Origin: Chiridota heheva | Lineage: Eukaryota; Echinodermata; Holothuroidea; Apodida; Chiridotidae | Length of the DNA: 64,000 bases | Assembly (NCBI GenBank): GCA_020152595.1 | Contig: JAIGNY010001818.1 | Location: 441,501 to 505,500, forward strand | Reading direction: 5' to 3' | Shown here: positions 45,490-57,500 of the stretch, piece after piece | How positions within the stretch are numbered: position 1 is the first letter of the stretch | Layout: the number at the start of each line of letters is the position of its first letter | Notes under the pieces: model-generated | Databases searched by the model: none | Told to the model about the DNA's origin: nothing | Seen by the model: the letters and a program-made list of their open reading frames with translations, nothing else | Program-made: the position numbers and the translations under genes

Positions 45490-46620
45490 CATTTTTATCC
45501 ATTAACACAGTTGCTAACATAAGTACAGTATTTGAAATATGAAACAAGACATTCGATTGTTAAAATATCAGCATTTTCAACATTAAGCCCTGCCTACTCT
45601 TTAATATGCATGACATTGCCGCCAAAAACAATAACGCACATCTGCAGTCCACGGGCATCTGTGTACCACATATTACCTAAATCCCATATATTGTTATTGA
45701 GATACTGTGTTTACAAGCTCTCTTCAACAAAACTGTAAAGCCCACCTACTATGTATATTAATGATATTCAACATTTTTGTACCATGAACATGTACACTCT
45801 AGCTAACAACATAATTATCCCAATTTAAAGCAAATCAGTCATGCAGTTGTTAAAATGAGCATTTAAGATTAAGCCCTGTCTACTCATTATTATGCATGAC
45901 ATTGCCACTAAAAACAATAGGGCGGACCATGGGCTATCTGTGTACCACATAAACTGAATCCATGTATCATTCTTGAGATACTGTGCTTACAAGCTTTTTT
46001 CAACAAAATCATGTTAACCCCTGCCCATTATGCAAATTAATGAAATTTAACATTTTGGTACCATGAACATGTAGACACTAGCTAAAAAAATTACACCAAA
46101 TTTAAAACAAAACAGACGTGCAGTTGTTAAATGATAATTATTCAAAGATTTTATCATTAAGCCCCGCCTACTCTTTAATATGCATATCGCCACCAAAAAT
46201 AATAGGACACATCTGCGGACTATGGGCTATCCGTGTACCACATATGACTTGAATCCAGTTTATCGTTCTTGAGATTCTGTGTTTACAAGCTCTTTCAACA
46301 AAATCTTATTAAGCCCTGCTCACTGTGGATATTAATGAAATTCAATGTTTTTATACCATAAACATGTACACACTAGCTAACATAACTACTCAATATAAAA
46401 CAAAACATGAGGTTGTTAAAATGAGTGCATTTCAAGAGTCCTACATTAAGCCCTGCCTACTCATTAATATGCCTGACATCACCAACAAAAACAATAGGGC
46501 ACATATATGGGCTATCTGTGTAACACATATGACATGAATCCACTACCGTTCTTGAGATATCGTGTTTAAGAGCTGGGCGTCACAATCATACATACATAAG
46601 GCATAACCACATAGGTTCCT
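45490..46620. repeat. ~287-bp tandem repeat, four diverged copies
   Basis: The phrase cattaagccctgcctact recurs at 45582, 45868, 46156 and 46444, giving spacings of 286, 288 and 288. Each unit also has atatgcat, a cacatctg..gggc..ctgtgtaccacat stretch, ttgagatactgtg and ccatgaacatgta. Divergence among copies is moderate. No coding content is recognised. Confidence 0.85.
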
Positions 46621-47450
46621 GATGCTATCGCATCGGAACCAAAAACCAAACAGCTATACAAAGTGATAACAATATGTTCTACCTGGAGCGAACACATTTG
46701 TTCAGGTAACAATAATAACAGCCAGGAGTTTCAACATAGTAAATGTATTGATCCAAATAACATGTGATCAAGTACCAGCAAAGAAACTACCATTCTGTTT
46801 GTGTTACATTACCATTGAGTTATATCAGGACCCTGCTTACTCTATGGTTGGGATTTTTGGGCCATCTCACATGATATGAAGAATAAACTTAATATTTTGC
46901 TACATCCTGTTATAGAATAATGTTTAATATCAGATGTTTGGATCATGTTCCAAACACAGTCATTTATACTCTAACCAACACCACACCTGATATATCAGGT
47001 CAGATCTTGCTAAATGAGATTCTTGGGCAACATACTTAGGATGCCAAAAGACGAGCCAGTACAAAAGTACACATTAGTTGTTCTGCCAGTACAAAAATAC
47101 ACCCCATGATTTTTCCTCTTTATTTTCTTTATTTCATTCCATAGTGCTGAGTAAAAGCAATGGAGACCTTATTGTGTGGTTATTTTGATTAAGCTGGTTT
47201 CACTATTTGCTACGGATAATTTGCAACAAATTTTTTGACATATATCCAACAAAAAACCTGCAACAGACATCCAAGATGAGAGTGATTTTCTTTCAGCCAA
47301 ACAATATTGCTGAGCTTGCACAGGATCATCGGTAAATTTGTGGTTGCCTGCGTAGCAAATAATAAGCATGATTTATATAACACTTTTTGCTCAGGCCTCA
47401 AATGTGCTTGACCAAGATCACAACAATAATGCATAATTCAAAAAGTTTAA
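46621..47450. other. Intergenic, no feature seen
   Basis: No gene or repeat is recognised between the 287-bp array and the dispersed-repeat-like stretch at 47450. Confidence 0.45.
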
Positions 47451-47790
47451 TTGATGAATAAATTAGTTTTTAGAAGACGTTTGAAAGAATTAATAGATGG
47501 TGCATTGCAAATTGAAGATGGTAGATTGTTCCAGAGAAAAGGTGCAGCAGAGATGAAGGTTGTGTTTAGATGATGACTGGCAGCCAGAAGAGACATTTTG
47601 TTGAGGAGCAAAGCTGACGTCGAGGATGGTATTGGGTAATTAAGTGCTTAATGTATCCAGGAGCAAGAGAGTGTTGAGATTTGTAAGTAAGGGAGAGCAG
47701 CTTATACAGTGATCCTTTTTTTACTGGAAGCCAATGAAGTGACTGAAGAACTGGTGATATGAGATGATGACCTGCCAGCTGGTTAAAACT
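47450..47790. mobile_element. Dispersed-repeat-like remnant
   Basis: The segment has phrases such as attgttccagagaaaaggtg and ggaagccaatgaagtgactg, which I associate with a repeat common in aquatic animal genomes. Family membership is from memory of its look only, and no second copy is in this window. Confidence 0.3.
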
Positions 47791-48408
47791 AAAATATTTG
47801 ATGACACAGTTGTTCTGAGAGCTGATTTATTTCTGTGTTGTAGATTATCTTTACATACTGTTTTCCATCTTCTATATATTCATTAATTTGCATATTTTGT
47901 TTATATATGAGTAACTTTGTTTATTCATAAAATTCCCACAGGAACAAAAAGATAATGATAAAATAGTAGATTGTGACTGCAACCGGATTAATTATAGGCT
48001 CAGTTTCACATCAAAGTAGGTCTAATTTGCTGCTGCAATCAAACATTGCGATAAATGTCTCATTAACAGAACAACATTTGAATTAAATTTGTGTCCATTT
48101 ATCTTACTTATACATATAAAATGTGGCTGTCTCCTTTGCTGCTTGGAAAATGTAAAATGAGCCTAATATAAATAAGTGTAACCTTGACAAAGATAATAAA
48201 CAAGAGTTATTTGGACAGAAAGAGATTCAATTCAGTCTAAACAGTCACCTTTCTTTAACTTATATTAAACTGAGTTTGCTGATAGCTCAATCTCTCTTGC
48301 ATGCAGCAGTTCTTGTGATTTTAGTACTCCATTTCAAGCCTTGCAAAAGAGATCGTTGTCCCTTAATTAACCTCTTTGTCTTATTTCTTCTGTGATATTA
48401 AAGATGTT
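47791..48408 (-). other. Probable SNF8 3' UTR
   Basis: This is the sequence after the SNF8 stop codon. A - strand AATAAA lies at 47920-47925, about 480 bases past the stop, and could be the cleavage signal. No other feature is seen. Confidence 0.4.
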
Positions 48409-48501
48409 TCAGGTGTCAGGGAACAGTCCGGGGAACCAGTAAAGTCTGCCATCCCTGCTCTGATCATCAATCCACACTAGACCTTCTAGAATCAAACGGT
48501 C
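48409..48501 (-). CDS. SNF8: SNF8 exon 6 (terminal coding exon)
   Basis: Acceptor TTTTACTGTAG| then DRLILEGLVWIDDQSRDGRL, YWFPGLFPDT and stop TGA at 48411-48409. It matches human LLKEGLAWLDLQ...HYWLPALFTDL; the human tail after TDL is absent. A 24-bp array starts about 30 bases upstream of its acceptor. Confidence 0.93.
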   Translation of the reverse strand, partial: DRLILEGLVWIDDQSRDGRLYWFPGLFPDT

Positions 48502-51500
48502 CTACAGTAAAAGAGAAGATAAACGTGCATAACATATGACAAACCTGTGTGGGTAACTGATGACAAACCTGTGTGGGTAACTGATTTTAAATTTGGGTGG
48601 GTAACATATTCCAAACTTGGGTGGGTAACTGATGACAAACTTGGGTGGGAAACTGATGACAAACTTAGGTAGGTAACTGATGACAAACTTGGGTGGGAAA
48701 CTGATGACAAACTTGGGTGGGAAACATGATTCCAAACTTGGGTGGGAAACTGATGACAAACTTGTGTGGGAAACAGATAAAAAACTTAGGTGGGTAACTG
48801 ATGACAAACTTAGGTGGATAACTGATGACAAACTTCGATGGATAACTAATGACAAACTTGGATGGGAAACTGATAACAAACTTGGTGGGAAACTGATGAA
48901 AACTTGGATGGATAACTGATGACAAACTTAGGTGGGTAACTGATGACAAATTTGGGTGGGTAAAATATCACAAATTTGGGTGTATAACTAATGACAAACT
49001 TGGGTGGTTAACATATGCCAAACTTGGGTGAGAAACAGATGACAAATTTGGGTGGGTAACTGATGACAAACTTGGGTGTGTAATTGACGACACACTTGGG
49101 TGGGTAACTAAGTTCCTATAACCAATTTCATTCCAAGATAAATCTAGTCCTAACTAAACACCTAGAGCACATCCCCTAGTTGGCAAATGACTTATTGCAA
49201 TAGTTAAATGGAACACAAGGTACATTTTGCAATGACTCTCTTACCACTGATTAAAATATTTTTAAACTAATGCAGTCAGTCAAGCAATGCAATGTAATAC
49301 TGTACATCTTTTCAAAAATTCCCAGGCATAAATTAAAACTTATCGGTTTCACAGCAAATGAAAATACAAGAAAACCAAAGTTGAACGAGAAATGAATGGT
49401 TTCATCAATTATTCTACTGATCATGTGAACAATTTTCTTTAAAAGTTATGCACCATAAATTAAATGGGTTTGAACTACCATGAACTAGCAATGCTTCCCT
49501 TTTCTCTGATAACAATTTTTTTGTAACGATCAAAATTTTGCTCCTGGTGAAAATAAAGTCTTTTAAAGAATTTTATTTTATTCTGATACTATTTCAAGTT
49601 CTACAGAAATCTATAAGTGTTTTTAAAAAAATTCACCACTTACTTATCTTACTATCATATCTAGATAACACATATGTAACACCTAAATGTATCTTTTTGC
49701 TTTAATAATGATGATGTTTGTCCATCACAAATAATAATGACAAAGCTACACACGATGAGTGTGTGGTTGGATGCGGTGTGTACATAAGATAACTGAAGAA
49801 GCCAATTTGTGCACGAAAGTCTCTTCTTCTTGTGGCGCAAGCATGGGTAGGTAGGTCCAGTAAAGGATGTAACAGTAGCTTTCTGCCTCAAGTAATCTAC
49901 ATTGCTTTGCAGTATAAGCTCCCTCCTCAGCTTGCTACACCAAGCTGGTACATTAGTACAGAGGCTTTTAGTACATCCTTCTAACATTTTTTCTGGCCGC
50001 CTGAATGCTGACCCTCACAAAGCTCAACCATAGAATAGTTGCTTTGGGATGCGACTGTCTAACATGCGAACCACATGTCCTACCCATGCAGAAGGAGTAG
50101 ACACTTGGGATAGTGAGAATTTTAGTGTCTGGAACACCTAAGTGTGCCCTTTTTCTTTAAAGCTAAATCCATCCGAGCCATTAGGCTCATGGAGTCGGTG
50201 CTTATCCCCGGTTTTCATGGTACAAGCAGATGAAGAGTACATGACTCCCCTTGGATGGGATGCCAGTCCATTGCAGATTAACTCCCCAGCAGTGCTGGTA
50301 CTCATTTTACAGCTGAGTGGACTGAAGCAAGTAAAGTGTCTTGCTCAAGGACACAATGCAGCACTCACGACAGGAATTGGTCTCGGATCCTCTCGAATCG
50401 ACCATGACTTCTTGACCACTGAGACACAGCACCTTTTCCTTTGATAACCCATTGACTCTTTAACTATCAAGTAGTCGCGTCCAACTGATTTGGTAGTACC
50501 AATTTCAAGAGAAAAAACAGGGCCTTAACATAATCCTAGAGGGGTGCATTTAATATCACTTGAAAGTACTACATTAGATCTTTCAAAATATTATGGGTTT
50601 TTTTGTGTGGAAAGTTTTATTGATATTTTTGCATAAAATAAAAATTAAAATGCAGATTATTCCTTTTTTGTCAAAAAAGACATTTTGTTCAATAACACTG
50701 AAACAACACTTTTTGGTCCGAATTATCTAGACAAATTATTTAGTTGAAATCTAATATGATTTTGCTCATACCTAGTTCTCCTTTGTACATTTTGGGTAAG
50801 ATGTGCCAAATTTGATGATTTTTGGTGCATTTTGGCACTTTTTTTAAACTAATAGCTCTGCATGTCCTTATATCTTTTTTCACCCCATTTATAGAATGGA
50901 ATAATTTCTCCATTGATACAATGGAATAAACAAATGGTGCCAGGCCCCCCCCCCCCCTCCCTCTCCCCATAAGCAACCATTGATAGCAATAAACTTTACA
51001 ACAGAACTGCGTGTTTTTCATGCCAAATTTTGGGAAATAATACATTTGTATGTCCTTTAGAGGTAGGGACACCAATAGTCAAGCTGGGGAGAAGTACAAG
51101 GGAGTGACATGCTAACAGGTAAAATCAACAGCATCTTGCTTCAGTCTTCTGAAGTCCTGTGTAGGCTAGTACCATACGTGTTGTTGTTTTTGAGTGATTT
51201 AGTGTGTTATATAAGCCTATGTATAAGTGCAGTGTGTGCTTTGGGCATTGTTTTAAAAACACAGAGGTCAATAGAAGAGAAAAATTATAGAGGTACAAAT
51301 TTGTACTTTTCCTGCTCCAAAATGATTAATCATGGAATCAAATGAAAGGAAATATTCTCAACAATTCAAATATTCTATAAAAACAACATTTCATTAGTCA
51401 CAAAAAGCAAAACGTTATGAAGGTAGTAGTTTTTGACTACAGATATACAAATTAGTGACATGATTTGCATATTTGCATCTTTGACTGCAAAATTGTATAC

Positions 51501-54500
51501 ATCAATTGAAAGACCAAAGTTTTTGCTTTTAGTCAAATTCAACATGTTACAGAAGAAAATGGAAGAGAAATTGATGAAAAAGCCTTCTTTTAACAAAGCT
51601 CTCTAAACAACACCAGTGTTTTAGACACCCCTGGGAGTTTAAGGGTTGAACAAACCCTCTATAAATAAAGAGTTTGAACAGTTATTTCCGAAAATGTAAC
51701 TTTTTGATGGGAGTTATGCTGAAGTTTTTTGAAAAAGATGGGTTGAAATAGAGAAAATTAAACAAATGTACAAATTTTTTGCCTGAAAACCCGTGACAAA
51801 CTTACAAAGACGTCAATGCATTCAATTCCTGTTTAATTTTGACTGCCTTTATCATCATTATTTTTTAGGGGCAAAATTTGTTAAAATTATCATGATGTTT
51901 AGCCTTTTTAGACCCAAATTTGTTTCTGATTGCAATAAACCTCCCCTATGCGAAATATACCGATAGAAAAGCCATTTCACCTATTTCTCAATTGAAAACA
52001 AAGAGCAACTACCCCCTCTCTGTTCATAGTGCAACTTAAGTATTAAAAGAAACCCACACACTAAGACACAACCAGTCTAGTGCAGTGGTCAGCATTCGAG
52101 ATGTTCATGTGAATGACCCAGGTTCGAACACTGAGCCGGGTGCGCGGATTTGTTTTTTCGCAAGTAATTACAGCGGTGATTATTGATTAATTGTTTTCAT
52201 TGTTTTTGCATGTTTTGCTTTGAGAAAATAAATTTAGACTTGTATCATTGAAAAGGAAATTTCACAAACAATCTACCTGTGTAAAAAAATCCTCTATTTT
52301 CATTATTCACAAGAAATATTATAAGCTTAAAAAATTTAAACAATTTTGAGACCTAATTTTGCAATTTTGCATATATTTATGTCAATATTTTCTTTATTTT
52401 GACTTTTTCATTTAAAAGTTCCTTGTCTTAGCATTCACATAAACTAAACTTGTAGTGATAGAAAATGAAAGAAGAGTTGTGAAAATTAATTTTGAAAAAA
52501 AAAGTTCCGAAAAATTGTAGTCACGTTTTGGACCCCCTGGGACTCGAAAAGTTTATAAGCATTCAAGAAAAAACATCTGACAGTTTGAAACCAATCATGT
52601 AGAAGGTAGAACATTTAGTTCTTCTCACCATGACAAGCAACGCCCTTTCATGCTCCCAGCTTAATTCATCTTTCAGCTTCTGTATTGATACACACCCAGA
52701 ACCCTGAAAAGAAAGAGACACAATTTTTACAGGACAGCACTATTCATGCATATGATCAACTCAGGGAAATATATTGGCATAACAGGAGTTGGATATTTAA
52801 ACAAACTTAACTGAATTCATTGTTTGTGAAAAAATATGACCTTTTTATTTCCAACTATTTTCAAATAAAACATACCACTTGATTGAAGATCAGTACAACT
52901 TAAGGTTTGAGGAAAATGAAAATGTGCAACAAAAAATCAACAAGACTGGGTCTTTTGTTTCCTTATTTTGTATCTAGTTTACTGATTTTGATGTATACTG
53001 AAACATCAGAAGTTAAACTGGACATGCTGAAAAGTTTCTCTTTAAACCTACCCGCACCCGACACCTGAGTTTATCCTGAAAACTCAGGTATGGTAATTAC
53101 CAACCAGACTTCTGTTCAGTGTATTGTGTTTCCACTGCAAACAATGATTGTTTATCTGCCATTCCCAAGCGCCACAGTGAAGTAGCCCGAGGTTATTTGT
53201 GTGTGTATAAGATTACAGAAGCCAGTGCTGAGTAATCAGGGAACTTTTGTGATTGAAATCACTCATCCGTGTTAGGTGTCTTAGTAGGAGTTTGTTTGCA
53301 AACTGCTGATAAAAACAGTTGTGTATTATATGCCTGAGCTGGTGATGTGTGCATTAACTGTGAATGATTCATGGACCATTTCTCCTAAGGAAAGATATTG
53401 CTTCTTGGAAAATTCCAAAATTATTAAGTGAAATAAAGATACAGAAATACTTAAACTGCATCTCTTTGCAAAGAAAATAATAGAACATCATCTAATATAT
53501 AGATGGATATCAACCTCCTAAATTCTACAGATAAAGTATTTGTATTGTAAAGCAAAACAAAACAAATATTAAACTTGAAGAACATGATTTGGTAAAAACA
53601 AGTTTTCACACAGAAACACTGGTATCATAAGCAGTGAGAGCAGTATTGAACTAACAAGGAAGGCAATGTGTCTACTACTTTTGATTCTTTCTCAACCTTA
53701 TCTCCATCTGACTCTTGAAATTTGTGTGATCCCTGATAAGTAAAGTTGAAACAAGTCAAAAGTGCATGTTCATATACATAAATACGGAATAAATACTACA
53801 TAAACAAACAGCCAAAGATCATGTGGTAAGGCAGCTCTCAAAATAATGAACATCAACCCAAACTGCTATGGGGATGGAACCGCTTCTGAATCACTGACGT
53901 AGCATGACTGCACCTCTATCCACACCCTGAAATATCATATCTGACAACATATAACAATTAAAAATAATGTTTAGAGGTTTTGAATGTTTGCAACATACCT
54001 CTGCTACATTGAGGACATTTGTGTGATCCATACTGAGCTCAGCCGGCACAGATTGAACAATGAACCTCCCATCTTTCAGTCGGTGCAAAGCAAATCCATT
54101 TCCAAGAATTCCAAGTTTCTTTATTGCCCTCATTATATCATCACTATGATTAAAGTATCAAAATGAGTTGTTGATTACATAAGAACAATTACCTGATACT
54201 TACTTGAATAAGAACAATTACCAGATACTTACTTGAATGAGAACAATTACCTGATACTTACTTGAATAAGAACAATTACCTGATACTTACTTGAATGAGA
54301 ACAATTACCTGATACTTACTTGAATGAGAACAATTACCTGATACTTACTTGAATGAGAACAATTACCTGATACTTACTTGAATGGGAACAATTACCAGAT
54401 ACTTACTTGAATGAGAACAATTACCTGATACTTACTTGAATGAGAACACTTACCAGATATTTACTTGAATGAGAACAATTACCAGATATTTACTTGAATG

Positions 54501-57500
54501 AGAACAATTACCTGATACTTACTTGGATAAGTACAATTACCTGATACTTACTTAAAATGAGAACAATTACCTGATACTTACTAGAATAAGAACAATTACC
54601 TGATACTTACTTGAATGAGAACAATTACCTGACACTTACTTGAATGAGTTACAAAAGTTACTTAATTGTTGCTAAAACATAAAATTTAACAATTTTATAT
54701 ATACACACTAGAGCACCCAAGGAAAAATCCACAATATAATTGGGGGAACAAAATGTGGATCCATCTTTTGTTCACTCAAATACAGAAGCTGGGAAATATC
54801 CATTGGAGTGATTTTCAATCTATTTTGCTGATAATGTCATTCAATCAACCATTAGAAGTGCCCATATATCAGTTTGCTGGTGTAGTTGGTCTTTGCAACA
54901 ATCTCTCTGTCTACAATCTAGTATCACCTTTTCATCCATCTCGGACCCAGTTTTTAACAATCTGTGACAAAATTGTGAACCAATGAGAGTACAGATACAC
55001 AGTTGTACGCAAGCCACACAGCATACTTTTTAATGTTTTTAATGTTGGCTTTTATTTTGCAAGTAACTGCTAGATTAAATGGCAAACCTAGGGGCCTCTC
55101 ATCAACCACAATATTACTGAAGGGGCGTTGAGTGGTCAACCATTTCTATCAATGTACAGGATGAGAGATTTTAACTTATTATTTAGTGCAGTGAAATTTG
55201 AAGGCACTTTAGACAACTCTGTTTCTCTTTCTAAGTGCGGTGAGGTTTTATGGCAGTTTTTTTTTTTTTAACAAATCTGCCATTTACCCTAAAAGATGAC
55301 TATGACCGACCCAAACTTATCCTTGGTTTAACCACCTGAAAGAAATTTGAACACATACAGCAAAAATTTCCCTTCCAATACCTTTACAGTAATTTCCCTT
55401 TAGACAAGAGTTGGGTAGCAAAAAAAGGAACCGGGTACCTGTTACTTTACCCGGATAATTACCCGGTTCTGGTTAAGGTACCCACACAAAGAAATAAATC
55501 TTTAAAAAATATCACAAATTTTTGGATCTTATTTTTGGTCCAGTGCAATTACCATAATTTTAGTGTACGCCTGATAACATACCAGTTCCGAGAAAATTTC
55601 AGATCTAATTTTAATTCTTATTTTTATATATCTTCTTATTTTCTCTTTTTTCAAGTACCTGTACCCAATATTTTCATACCAGAGATCCGTCCTTTTGGGT
55701 GGGTACCCAGGTACAGGTACTCCACTCAGCCTTATTGTCCTTCCACCATAAAAACAAACAGTAAGCACAACAACTGAACTGAAAATACTGATAGCACTTA
55801 CAGACTAACATCCTGGGCTTGCTTAGTCCTGCCTCTTGTTGCTCGAACCTTTTGTAAAAGCTCCTCCATATCCATAAGGCCTCCATTTCTGTGCTGGGTA
55901 GCCAAACACACCTCAATGATCTGAACACCCAGCTCATAATAGAAATCACCTACACCCAGCATTTCAGACCAGAAACCTTTCCCAGCTGTACAAAGAAGAA
56001 ACAGAATCAGTGCAATATTTGTGAATATTGATGGGAGGTACTGTATCTTTTTAGATATTATAGGAAAAGTAAAATAGATATACCAGAATTTAATTTAAAT
56101 AATTTAGCATAGCATAGCATAGCAAGGTTTAACGTCCCAAAAGCATCCAGTGCTGGACATTACATCAAGACGGCCACGGCCTTTGATAACCAGTTGTGAA
56201 CTCACTGGTTGCAGATCCACCAGGATTCAAATCCGGGACATGTAGGTTAGAGGACAAAGCACTAACCACTACACCACGGAGGTCTGTGGCAACATGACTC
56301 CAGAGTCAAAAATCTTATTGCAAGGCAATTCAAACCTATAATATTTCCTATATAAGGAAATACATCAATTATTATTAATTAAGTCAGCAAATTTGCTAGT
56401 TTGGAAAATTATAGAATTTTCCAATAAAAATGGTTTTTAAGTTTGCTTAAGGTAGAAGTCAAGCATATAGAATTAATCCAAGTCTTCACAGATTTGACTT
56501 TATGGTTTGTGATTAACCACTTATAAAACTTAGTTCAATGCAAATCAAAAAATAATAAAAATTCAAAGTGCTCAATGAGCATACTCACAAGCTAATGGAT
56601 CTACACCAATTGTTGCACACATTTCTTGAAAGTGCGTCCTGAATTCTGGGTTCTTCTTGATGTCATTTTTATGGTTGGCAGCAAATTCTTCCAAATTATT
56701 TCTGAAAGCATCAAGTTGCTTGGACATTTGATTCAATTGATCTTCAGCAATTTCAGACCCTTTGTCTTTGTATTTTGCCTGCAAAGGTAAAACAAAACAT
56801 GATGGAAAGGACATCTCCCAAATTTTTAAATTCCTCTTCGATAACTATATTCACCAGATGAATATAGTGCTAAAGAGAATGTTTATAATCTTTGTCATGC
56901 ACAATACGAGAAAAGTTGTGAGAAATATCTAGAAACATTCAATGTGTAGATATACTAGTCCTTATCTATGAAACTTGTAAAACATATTACCAGAAAAGTT
57001 GGTAGCCACTTCCAAAACAATAATACTTAGAAATAAAATTTGATTTTACAATGGATGGTGTAATTTGGGATAGCATTAATAATAAGAATGAGCTGGTATT
57101 AAAAGTGTATGAACAAGTAGATGCTACATTAGCTTAATTGGTCTACAATCCACTACAAAACATGAAGAAAGCAAAATATTTCATCAAAATCTGTTAAATA
57201 TTGGTCATTTGACAACTATATGCAAATGTTTGTGTTACTTTTGTAATGTATGAATAGGACATAATCTGTTTTCTTTATGTAAATCAATTGTTTTTACACC
57301 CTTTGCCATTTCTCTTTAAAAAAGCAAAGATATTTCTGATGGAGAAGATTTGATCTTTACCATACTGCCCCCCCCCCCCTTCCCTCCCTCCCCAACCAAT
57401 CTCAAGCTGGAGAAGGCATTTTAAACATTTTCAAGATCTGAAATTAAGGAGAAAAATATAAAGAAAAACAAGCATTTTGAGGTGTTTTTCCATTCAAACA

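Noticed and set aside
48492..48949. Repetitive serine/valine-rich frames on both strands
   Set aside because: 24-bp array divisible by three; frames stay open on both strands and overlap a real SNF8 exon in a different frame.
52068..52140. A possible tRNA gene
   Set aside because: tRNA-like boxes are present, but no convincing anticodon arm or acceptor stem could be drawn; kept only as a tRNA-like remnant.
54178..54652. CRISPR-like array
   Set aside because: The units are directly adjacent with no unique spacers, and the sequence is an animal intron. The same holds for the other arrays in the window.
55430..55735. A miniature element with ggtacc-rich ends
   Set aside because: The inverse match between the ends is short and imperfect and no target duplication was found.
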